Source: Epithemia pelagica (lineage: Eukaryota > Bacillariophyta > Bacillariophyceae > Surirellales > Surirellaceae). From it: a stretch of DNA of 64,000 nt. Position numbers and translations under genes: made by a program. The notes below the pieces were generated by a model, which saw nothing but the letters and a program-made list of their open reading frames with translations, made no database searches and was not told where the DNA came from. The DNA lies in assembly GCA_946965045.2 (NCBI GenBank), contig OX337233.1:3224001-3288000 (forward strand), given 5' to 3'. Each line of letters begins with the position of its first letter. The first letter of the stretch is position 1. Of the stretch, positions 55,401-64,000 are shown piece after piece.

Positions 55401-56284
55401 AGGAAAGGGTTCCGAACAATCTGAAAGGTTACGAAAAGGTATATTTTCTATGTCATTAACTGTCTCTCGAATAAGCTGGGCTTGATAGTCGGGCGGATTA
55501 CTATCTTCCTGTTCGGCAAACATGATATCTTCGAGTGATTCGGGTTCTGTTTCTTTCTGCATGGTTTTGGCTGGAGGAGAGGGGGGGGGGGGGGGGGGGC
55601 AACCGGTTGGTCTTCAATGGGGACACAGAAAAGGCTGGATGGAGGAGCTTCAGGCAAATGCTTCGACTTATCGTTCAAATGTGTTGGACGATACCAGTTT
55701 GTATGATTGGCTGTACACCGGTATCGGCCACCTTCGGCCAGTCTATTGATGACGCGTGAAGATCCTGGGGTTTCCTCGTCATCTGCTTTCTTGCAACGGC
55801 TGCACAAGAAATGAGCAGGATACTTTGTCTCGCGATCACGCCCATATACAAAGCATGGTACGTATTCCAGTTCACTGCAGTCCATGATGATTCGGGCTAT
55901 GCGTGCTCGTTCTACAGAGTTTGATTCGCAGGGAGTGTTCGACTCGTCTCTCTTTTGACGTGTCTGTTGGTTCGGGGAAGGAAGGAGATTCATATTTTCG
56001 TTTGCCCACTCACGTATTTCAGCTTTTTCTTTGTCTTTTGCGGCGTCGATGAGACGAGCCGATTTTCTGGTTGGTTTGGTTGGTTCTTCATGTTGTGGTG
56101 GGGCCAACTTGGTAGGGGAATCGACGCGATTACCATCATCTGCGGTGTGGGAGTGTATGGATGCCGTTTCTTCCTTGCTGGGTGTAACAATGAGCCGTTG
56201 AGCTTTTGGTTTTGGTGGGCGGCGGTTGGGTGGGCATGATGTCGATGCAGCCCTCCTGCGTTTCTTCTGCGTAAGGCGGGGCAT
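52481..56284 (-). pseudogene. Large D-D-E transposase-like protein (SQQGWE type), two exons, one frame break
   Basis: Exon 1 56284-53012 and exon 2 52935-52481 (donor GTAAGT, acceptor TTTCAG, 76-base intron). Splicing restores the motif QQGWEAFNSLFKTFYF followed by HRTQRGG and EPMARWLQRR, which the unspliced frame lacks. Candidate acidic triad: Asp in QSLDGALF (near 54443), Asp in CTNCDMSCEWKLLGRGGA (near 54202), Glu in QGWE (53013-53015). A Cys/His cluster (CSKC, CTLC, CYHHTMC) lies between. The N-terminal 230 residues, in another frame before a 19-base poly-C tract (55581-55599), hold CSRC and YRCTANHTNWY. About 1.2-1.3 thousand residues if continuous. The acidic C-terminus is unusual. Listed as broken only because of that tract. 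Confidence 0.7.
55581..55599. repeat. Homopolymer of 19 G at a frame break
   Basis: The open frames on either side are offset by one base at this run. It encodes part of a Pro run on the minus strand. Confidence 0.9.
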
Positions 56285-56597
56285 GGGAGACGTTCACTGA
56301 CTTCAGACAAATTCAAATAAGAACTTGGACTGCTACTTATGTACAAAAAGCTCTCGTAGTTGCTCTGGTTCTTGGTAACAGAGGTGCCATTGAGACAATA
56401 CCTTGGAGGCAGTTCTTCATAAAGTTGAACATTCAGGTGAACGTAATTGACGATTAAACAGCGACTACATATTTATATGCTCTTAGTGTATGTATATATT
56501 TTAAACTCTGGGCACGCTATGCGCGCTCTGAGAGAGGGGAAATCGATGAGATGAAGTGAAATTCCAATGATCGGTTTTGTGTAGCCTGTAACTCAGT

Positions 56598-56691
56598 CAA
56601 TTTTCAATGAATTTGTCATCGGATACTTCAGTGCAATAGATCAGTTCTTCATCTATTGCACTGAAGTATTCGATGACAGTTCCATTGAAAT
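56598..56691. repeat. Near-perfect 40-bp inverted repeat with 9-base loop
   Basis: Left arm ends GATACTTCAGTGCAATAGAT (to 56641), loop CAGTTCTTC, right arm begins ATCTATTGCACTGAAGTAT. Outer parts pair with a few mismatches through TGTCATC and CATTGAA. Confidence 0.9.
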
Positions 56692-56868
56692 TTGGGTCGT
56701 CGGGGTCGTGCACAAAATTGTGAGTCGTTTAAGGAGAATTTTGGGCTCTTATATTTAACAAAAATTAGGCAATACTTTATTTCAGAGTAAAGGGGGGGGT
56801 TTCTGATGCGACATTTGGAAATTTTGGGGTCGTCTTGCGCGCACAACATGCACCTACTGCTCGTATTG

Positions 56869-56935
56869 TTCGCTGTTTTCTGGCCCCCCGAAGGAAGGGG
56901 AGCCCCCCACACACACATCCACAAAAACGCGCCAC
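56869..56935 (+). repeat. 67-base dispersed repeat, copy 2
   Basis: Identical to 34756-34822 and in the same orientation. A CTAGGAG motif follows shortly after in both places. The copies lie about 22 kb apart. Confidence 0.9.
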
Positions 56936-57430
56936 TCCTACCTAGATGCGCCTCTAGGAGCCACAACCCTCCGATTGCGGGGGTACCTCCCGTCTGCTGT
57001 CCATACGGTTATTCTCAAATTTTCCTAAAAAATGTTAAAATTATTTCTGGCAAATTTCTTTCGATTTAGCACATTATTATAACGTCCAAGCCAACTGTAA
57101 TAACTGGCTTCGCCCTATTGTGTAGCCGCTTCCGCTCATGCATGACCGTGAGCCGTGAGACTTGACGAGACATGGACAAAGAAATCTACAAGCCCATTTT
57201 GTACTCAATAGTCTATTGTTTCAGAAGCGAGTACTCTTTACGCAGTAGTGGATCTAGCTTCACGGAATCATCACACACGCACACCAAACCATGAAATACA
57301 CACACATGGTGCATGCACCTCTAGAGGAGTATCAAAACAAGCTCCTGGCACTTTGTCTATGGGAAAGATAAAAGCATAGTCCTCTACTAATTTAGGCTTC
57401 CTGCTTCCTGGGCTTACATGATGACGCTGT

Positions 57431-57448
57431 CAACCAGTGCACTGGTTG
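57431..57448. repeat. Perfect 18-base palindrome
   Basis: CAACCAGTGCACTGGTTG. A related piece, CATTGCACTAGTGGATTG, follows at about 57455-57472. Confidence 0.9.
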
Positions 57449-57988
57449 ATTGTTCATTGCACTAGTGGATTGTGATGTTTCATGTTGTCATCCTTCCTTT
57501 GATGCATTCCACCTTCACTTGTGATCTAGGTGGATGGTTTTGACCATAGAGTTGTCACTTTGGTCGTTCGTCCGGCTGGGTGGTTTTCTTTTGGTTTTTG
57601 GTGTGCTCACTGCTCATGGTCGTCTTTTGTGGTGTTGCTCGAAAAGTGAGACGATTCTTGGCCCCATGTGCCAGCAATACAAGGCGTGACCGGCGCGTCG
57701 ATTTCGAACGACTGAAGGGAGGCTGGCGATATCACCCGGCTGGTGCTTTGGGAAAAAATACGAGACAATTTTTTTCCATTCGGATGACGGACGAACAAAG
57801 GTACCCCCCAATCGCACCCAATCTGGCAACACCATGTTTTGCACCAGTCACTCCGATCTACTCCCCGGCTCCAATGGCACAGTTCATCACTGCCACGGAC
57901 ACAGCCCCACTCCTTTGCGAACTCACCGCTTAGGAGTCCCACTTTACCATAGACAGTAACATACTAAAAAGGAAGTACCCCCAAGCAT

Positions 57989-58045
57989 GGGGTGAGTCCA
58001 ATCACGCGTGATTGAATGCACTTCGTGCATTTGTCTACTCACCCC
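57989..58045. promoter_or_regulatory. Three-way-junction (T-shaped) fold upstream of DUF6589-like gene
   Basis: An outer stem GGGGTGAGT (57989-57997) pairs with ACTCACCCC (58037-58045). It encloses two perfect arms: the palindrome CAATCACGCGTGATTG (57999-58014) and the hairpin AATGCAC-TTC-GTGCATT (58015-58031). Role unknown; could be a protein-binding or structural site 110 bases before the ATG. Confidence 0.8.
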
Positions 58046-58157
58046 CACGGCTCGACCTGGTCTCTCTCGACTCTGATACAAAATTCCGAAAACCACATGC
58101 AACACACCCTCATTCATCACGGTGGTGGAGGTGCGGTGGTCCAGAACATCTTCTATA

Positions 58158-61100
58158 ATGTCGTCTTCCTCCCACAAACGGCACCGTCTCACTCAGAAGG
58201 AAGTAAGGGAGCTATTTGACGCTCGCAGTGTTTCCGAAAGGTCGACGGCGTCTGATAACAACCAAGATGAAAGCATCGCCAAAAATCAAACCACCACCCC
58301 ATCCACCAGCAACAGAAATCCTCCGTCTCTGCCTCGTTTCGCTTCCTTTCCCATGGTCAATCCGCAAGACTATGAAACCCCTTTGGCGCAGAAGGATCCA
58401 CCAGCCCCTCAAAGTCGATCCTCGGAGCAATCCGAGCAATCCGAACCATCAACATTTCTGAGCCTTGAAGCAGCAAGTTCCATGTCGACCATTCCATCAG
58501 AAGCATCCTCTACTCGCTTCGTGCGACGTCCTTCCCCTGACACCTTCTCCCAGGCCTTTCCCATTGCGGCTGTTAATGCTGGTATTACTCCCAATGAAAC
58601 GTTTCCTCGTCCAACAACCATGGGTCTATCCTCGGTATCGTTCAACTTGCTACATCGTCGTGATTCTTTTGGTCATGTCCAATTTGGTACTCAGTCGTCC
58701 CCTCCGAAAAGCATGATCCTCAACAAGTCTCCCAATGATGCACTTTGTCGCAATACGGCAGCTCTTCTGAATACCAATGATCAAGCATCAGATGACCGTA
58801 CCACAACTGGCATTCGCGAAAGCCAGTATACCACGGCTACTGCCATTCTACAATCCGACGAAGCGTCCCCTCAATCCGCAGAACCGTCCACAGCGAATCC
58901 ACCACCAGCAGATACTGACCCGAATGCCCCCGCTCCAACCTTTCAACTGACTCGCCATGGTGCTGTGCATCAGCGTATTCAAGCTTTCCCCAACTTGAAG
59001 CTCAAGGTCAAAAAGGTAACCGAAGGGGCCTTCTTGCTTCACCTTCGGCGGCACCCCCCTTTACCATGCGCTAATCCTGGCGATGCTCCAACGCGGAATG
59101 CACCATTGATCATAGTTTCTCCCACCGCTGATCCAAAACAACCGTTGACACTGACGTCAAACTTTTGTTCCCAATTAATGAGACGGAGCAGAAACTATAC
59201 GCACGGTGTAATGCGATCGACCAATGGAACCAACAAACAGCAACGATATCAAAGCAAGACAAAGAAACGCAAACAAGCAGATGCTGATTCCACAGAAACC
59301 TCAACGACAACGTCCAATTCTGCAAGTTCATCTTCCCAGGCAACCAACAATACAACACAGAGTCGTCTAGAATTTGTCTCGTCATTTGGCTTACGGACAC
59401 TCCTTATTGAGGACGTCTGGTTTCTTCCAGAAGGTAAACCAGTTGTTCTATTTTTCAATGACGACCTTCTTCCACCAAGGTATGGCAAGCGTTGGCTCAA
59501 GGTGTGGCGAGACACCTCCCAATGTCTACATTTACCAACGGTTTTTTGCCTCGGCAAAGAATTCAAGCAACTATGTGGCTGGGTTTTACGGAATGGCGAC
59601 ACCGAGCATGTAACGGGTGCATATTTATTATACAAAGACATTGTTCATTCCTTGAAGGAGTCCACCCAGCGTTCAATACACCTAAAGCTTCCAATATTTT
59701 CGTCAGACGAGTCATGCAGCATCATTTCTCCTCCCGAACAGTGTCTTGAACAACACCTGTCGTGGTTTGAGTTGTTCTCGTACCCACAGGCTATTTTTCT
59801 TCAGGCCAATTATCACAACGAGCGCAACTGGAATGACGTGTTCAAGCAACTGAAAGACGACGGGGACGATAGATTGACCCTCTTCCATCGTCTTGTCCAA
59901 GAGACGCATGGAGATCGTTCTGCCATGTCTGATTTGAGACATATTTGGTTTCGGTTCCAAACGAAAATTCATTCGGAAAAGTACAGGCTCGAATGGGAAG
60001 ACAAGCTGCAGAAGGCCGTCGAAGAGGCTAGCCAGCAACCAAAAGTGCCTCCACCCCTTATCCAAGTCGACGTGATTGACAAGTTTTGTAAACTTATGGA
60101 CGAACGTATTCTCGAGCGTCTCGAAGATTGCTTTGGACGCTTTAACAATATTTTCGAGAAAATACTCTCAGAACACGAGCTCCGTCGGCTTGCGACAGAC
60201 TTGGAGGAGATGCTACCCAACCAATTCAATGCATTAATGTCGTTCAATGGGTATACAAAAAGAATCGAACAGGCTCCAATCAAAGAGCGTCAATTTCTTC
60301 GACACCGCCTGTCCCTGGAAGTCTTATTCCAGTTTGTCATTCGCGCAAGGAAGCACAATAACCACTTACTTGTGCCCTTCGGAATGATATTCGCGTTGGC
60401 CCAATATGGCTGTGGACATTCTGCTTTGGCAACACAACTTCCTATCTGGGTTGGTCTATCGGTTTCCAAAAGAACCATGGAGCGTCGCATAGAAGAATGG
60501 GTCGAATCCTACGATCAAAAGGTGAAAAGGGCTTTGAGGAACGTTACAAATTTGCTATGCGTCTTTGACAATTTGCAACAAGGGCGTTTGTTGCAATTCC
60601 AGCAAGGACAAAGCTCTATTTTTACAAAAGTGACAGCTCGCTTTGTCATGAGCATGTATATTGTCAAGTTCCCCGAGTGGGTGTACACATATTTGGAGCG
60701 ACCGCAATTGACCTACATAGAACAAGCCATTCCCTCGCCGTATGGAATGCCGGTATTTGAATTGACGACTACTTCGACATTGCTCGACACTCTTGCATCA
60801 CTCTATCATGGAACCTACGTCACGGATGTAGCGCAGCATGGCAACCCTTTCGACTGCTCCAGAAGTCGCGTCCGAAGTTATATGCAAATGCTCGGCTGGT
60901 GTCGTGCACTGCAGGGTATCAAACGTTACTTGTCTACGAAACGTCGCCCCGGCTTCTCCGTTGACTACACTCTGCAGCCAGCACAGTTTGCTGAAAGTAA
61001 GGTGAGGGCTAAGATTACTGCGGCCATGAATGGTCTGAGAAAGAAGAGGGACACGAATATCTTTGCCATATCTCGCCAGTTAGCAATCAAGGCGGTTCAT

Positions 61101-63326
61101 ACATGGAGGCATGTCCCCCCAGTGGCTGAGTTATTGATTCTACCAGTCTCAGTCCTTGATGAGACGACCAAGGTGGGGGCCTCCGGTGTTATATTGGACT
61201 TCATGGTATTGCATGGCCTTCTCAAATGGGACGAGAACAACTCAGTGTACAAGCCAGGTGACGATTGGACTGACAAGTGGCTGTTTGTGGTCGGGGATGG
61301 ACTATCATTGGACCGCATGTTCCAATTTATGGATGACATAATGTCCATCACAGATTCGAAGAAAATGTCGTTCAGGCAGGCCTACAAACAAGCAATGTAC
61401 ATTGCCAAGGTCGTACACCGCGTGGTGCCAGTGAATGGAGATCTTCATGTGCGGTTTCACATGCTCGACTCCATATTCCGTTTGTTCTATGGAGGTCTCC
61501 TACAGTGCTTCCAACATCGATTAAAATGGAAGCGAATCGACGGCAGTGATGTTACAAACACGTACAGGATGGCCCACCGGTTAGCCATTCTCGTCTACGA
61601 AGAATTAGATCGCCTCTTGTTGGATTCATTTGTTTGCCATTCCTTGTCAAGCGAGAAAGTGGAAGAATACTTAAGCAACAAACAACCGGATGATTTGGCT
61701 GTATTCATTGCAAAGGAATACGTCGCGTTCATTCGACGCCAAGTCTGTGAGAGCAAAGATTGGTTACAGCGATTCCTTTGTAACTATCTGATTATCGTAA
61801 GGATGTACATGTCCTTTCTCCAAGCGGAGCAAGAAGGGGATGCCATAGCAATGGAATCAGTGGCCGTGGAATATCTACCAATTTTCCACGCCACTGGCAA
61901 GACAAACTCCTTCAATACACAAATGAGGCTGATGGAATTATATTACCATCGTTTGCCTATTGCTATTCTCCAACAGATACGATTGAACAGAACCAAAAGA
62001 CAAAAACTGGGTTCCAGGCCTTCACTGATGCACAAGGAAAGTGCGTTGGACCAGATCATGGAGCGACTCATGCCCTTCTTTAAGGGCATGAATCACAGTG
62101 GAACAGAGGCCTCCTACGTGAGAGTCTCTCAAATGCTAACGGCCTGTCAACAAGCCAAGCATTTTGTGGAGTTTTATACCATAAACCGATCAGACGGGGA
62201 GTTTGAATTTGCAGAAAGATTGGTGGAGAGCAATTTGAATGACGGAGACAATGGTTATGAGGAAAAGGCCGATCCTGGAAAGCGCAATAAGAATACAACC
62301 CGGCCAACAACACGAATGAACCGTGTTTTTGTCACAGAACTTCTGGTGTTAGCAAAGTGTCACGAGAAAAAACGTGAGAAGGGTGCTATGGTGGTTGACA
62401 AGAATCACTTTTGGAGAGCACTTGATTCTACTACACTGGAAGTGCAGAAGAAGGTGCGTCGACAGGGTGATGGGAAGGTTAAAGCCGATGCTGTGGACGA
62501 GTATGTCATGGTGAAAGTACAGGAAATGATGAGTACAGCAACACATGATCAACGACAGCCGTCCAAGCTCACCGCCTCAGACCCCATGGACGTTGATGAC
62601 GAGTCTGAAATTGACATTGAAAAGGCCATAAAAGAGCAAGACGAAGAAGATAAGCCCGTTGATGATGGTACTCGCTTTTACAGTGACGACGAAACCGCAG
62701 TTGTTGATGTTGAAGAAGAGGCCGAGTTTTATGGGAAACCTATGACAGACCAGTCGGATTTATACGAAAAGACTGACAAAGGAAGCCAAGAAATGAATGA
62801 TTCCCATGAAGGACGAGATGAATATACACGTGAGGAAGCCGACATTCAGGAAACACAAGTCGAAGACATTGTGGCATCGGAGGGTTCTTATATTGCAGAC
62901 GAAGCAGAAGACATTGAGACTCTTGACGATGAGGAGGAAGACGACATGAATAGTCAAGAGAACGAGTGACAATCCACGGAAAAGAAGGAGAGCGACACTG
63001 TTTCAGAACAAGGATTGCGAGAGAAAAAGAATGTCAAGGGGATGAAGGTCATTCCGCTCAATATAATGGCAGCAGACGATGTCATTTCGAAAGCATTGGA
63101 GAAAATGAGCGAGAAGAATGTCATTGCAGCCAAACAAAGGGATGCGGATCGCAAAGAGCGAGAGCACCATTTCCTACGTTACAGGCTGTTTGGAAGACTA
63201 GAGGAAATGGAAAAAGAAGGGACATCTTTAGGTTGGACTGACAGAGACGATGAAGATGTGAATGTTGGTGTTGAGTTGGATGACGGACTGGATGAGTATG
63301 AGTTTTATAAAGAATCGTTAATGTAA
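58158..63326 (+). pseudogene. Very large DUF6589-like, transposase-like protein with one in-frame TGA
   Basis: From the ATG at 58158, 1603 residues to TGA 62967-62969; the same frame continues a further 118 codons to 63326 with a basic, helical end (KMKVIPLNIMAADDVISKAL). The first 400 residues are Ser/Pro-rich. The core runs 400-1420. Patterns like DUF6589: CVFDNLQQGR (D804), LFVVGDGLSLDRMF (D1047), RFHMLDSIFRLFYGG (H1101), and EYLPIFHATGKTNSFNTQ with MELYYHRLP. The first two Asp could be RNase H-fold catalytic residues. The end (about 1490-1603) is very acidic. If TGA is read as a real stop, only the acidic-basic tail is lost, so the core may still work. Confidence 0.65.
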
Positions 63327-63365
63327 ATAATGAACTTAGTAAGAACGTAAAGCAAGTGTAATAAT

Positions 63366-63836
63366 TTATTGACTACTGATATCAAAGAACTTGAACCCCT
63401 CCCAAGAACTCGCATGGTTCATACGGGGATTCCCATTGTCGTAATAACCCAATGATGCTCGTAGGTGGTGTCCATCTATCTCGGGAACAAGGATTTGCGA
63501 CGCGAAACACTTTAGAATGAGCGCTTTTGCTCTTGACCGAACGGTCCGGGCATTAGACGAGCGAAAAACCCTGATTCCAAATCGTTGCTCGCCATCTCCA
63601 TTGGGTTTAAAGGTCTCAAACTCCACTAGGGCTTTCAGAAAGCAATCTTTATGAAGTGACAAGGAAGATGGGGACAGCTTTCGGGTTATTAATACCATGA
63701 CGAGGTATTCTTGGAATGCTTCTTTATCAATGGGACTATCCAAGGGCGTATTGATTCGCGGCGTAGCACAACGCCAACATGCTCCACTGCTGTTAGGATT
63801 CTCACCGAAAACTAGGTGGCGAAACCTACAACTCAT
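63366..63836 (-). CDS. Small unknown protein at the edge of the block
   Basis: 156 residues. It starts with a Cys pair (GACWRCATPR) near residue 20. A helical part (KEAFQEYLVMVLITRKL...HKDCFLKALVEF) and a beta-rich end follow. It is convergent with the DUF6589-like gene, with 40 bases between them. I do not recognise it. Confidence 0.45.
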   Translation of the reverse strand: MSCRFRHLVFGENPNSSGACWRCATPRINTPLDSPIDKEAFQEYLVMVLITRKLSPSSLSLHKDCFLKALVEFETFKPNGDGEQRFGIRVFRSSNARTVRSRAKALILKCFASQILVPEIDGHHLRASLGYYDNGNPRMNHASSWEGFKFFDISSQ

Positions 63837-64000
63837 CGAATGATGCTAGTATTTTATGGCATCCGATGACATTTTCCTAAAAGTGAGAAAAGAATGTCGG
63901 CATGCTCGCGAAACTATAAATTTGGCCACAGCATGCTCGCAGTGCACGCGTTATCGGCGACCGCTCGGATATTAACTATGGCCTAACACGTGCGCGCCCA
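63837..64000. other. Right edge of window
   Basis: Contains GGCATGCTCGCGAAACTATA and a second AGCATGCTCGCAG 35 bases later. No element end could be recognised. Confidence 0.4.

Larger units (their letters stand above)
56285..58157. other. 1.9-kb centre between two head-to-head transposase-like genes
   Basis: No credible gene; an open frame at 57580-57933 has no supporting features. It must hold both promoters. It contains a long hairpin (56598-56691), the second copy of the 67-base repeat, an 18-base palindrome (57431-57448) and a three-way-junction structure (57989-58045). Confidence 0.7.

Noticed and set aside
57580..57933. 117-codon frame in the central spacer
   Set aside because: Starts hydrophobic but has no domain, and competing frames exist on the other strand.
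40909..62969. Programmed UGA recoding (selenocysteine) to explain in-frame TGA codons
   Set aside because: Diatoms do make selenoproteins, but these are transposon-type genes and each site fits a CGA-to-TGA change. No SECIS could be assessed.

Overview
The window looks like nuclear DNA of a pennate diatom (class level is inference; no species claimed). Support: two kinds of gene with a signal peptide followed by Phe at the predicted cleavage site (the plastid 'ASAF' signal of secondary plastids), a CoDi-like Ty1/copia polyprotein, secreted proteins with silaffin-like Lys/Gly repeats and long Pro/Thr repeats, and short introns whose donor is mostly GTACGT.

Region by region. 0-11 kb is a small segmental duplication. 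A Fringe-like GT31 glycosyltransferase and a TauD-like 2-oxoglutarate oxygenase lie tail to tail; the pair recurs inverted at 8.5-11.1 kb, and a third oxygenase copy at 5.7-7.1 kb shares its promoter with the first in a head-to-head inverted repeat. One GT copy and one oxygenase copy are broken. A TA-flanked MITE-like element sits between copies one and two. At 11.5-14.6 kb a LysM protein ending in a UBA-like segment lies next to an apparently complete plant-type mariner element. At 15-31 kb is ordinary gene space: a plastid-signal DUF1995 protein, two divergent leishmanolysin-type (M8) metalloproteases with wall-like repeats, a two-helix membrane protein, a protein with a cyclin-like 'DISN' motif, an unknown protein and a SWEET sugar transporter. 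At 32-40 kb are a large Gln/Thr-rich protein, a protein with an HNH nuclease motif and a Crinkler-like header, a JMJD7-type JmjC pseudogene, and an NSUN5 rRNA methyltransferase.

40-47.5 kb is a 3'-truncated copia retroelement on the minus strand, with two in-frame stops. A three-exon GH18 protein and a poorly resolved gene follow. 50.7-63.9 kb is the most unusual part. Two very large transposase-like genes stand head to head around a 1.9-kb centre rich in palindromes: a D-D-E protein with an SQQGWE signature on minus, and a DUF6589-like protein on plus. They are flanked by a BAH-like gene and a small unknown gene. This block is the best candidate for an undescribed mobile element or pair of elements.

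Premature in-frame TGA codons, which would be CGA if restored, occur in the retroelement, the BAH-like gene, the DUF6589-like gene and perhaps the JmjC pseudogene. This fits deamination of methylated CpG in repeats. Several start codons here were moved to the first plausible ATG, and introns were placed by reading splice sites and frame, so exon borders are predictions.
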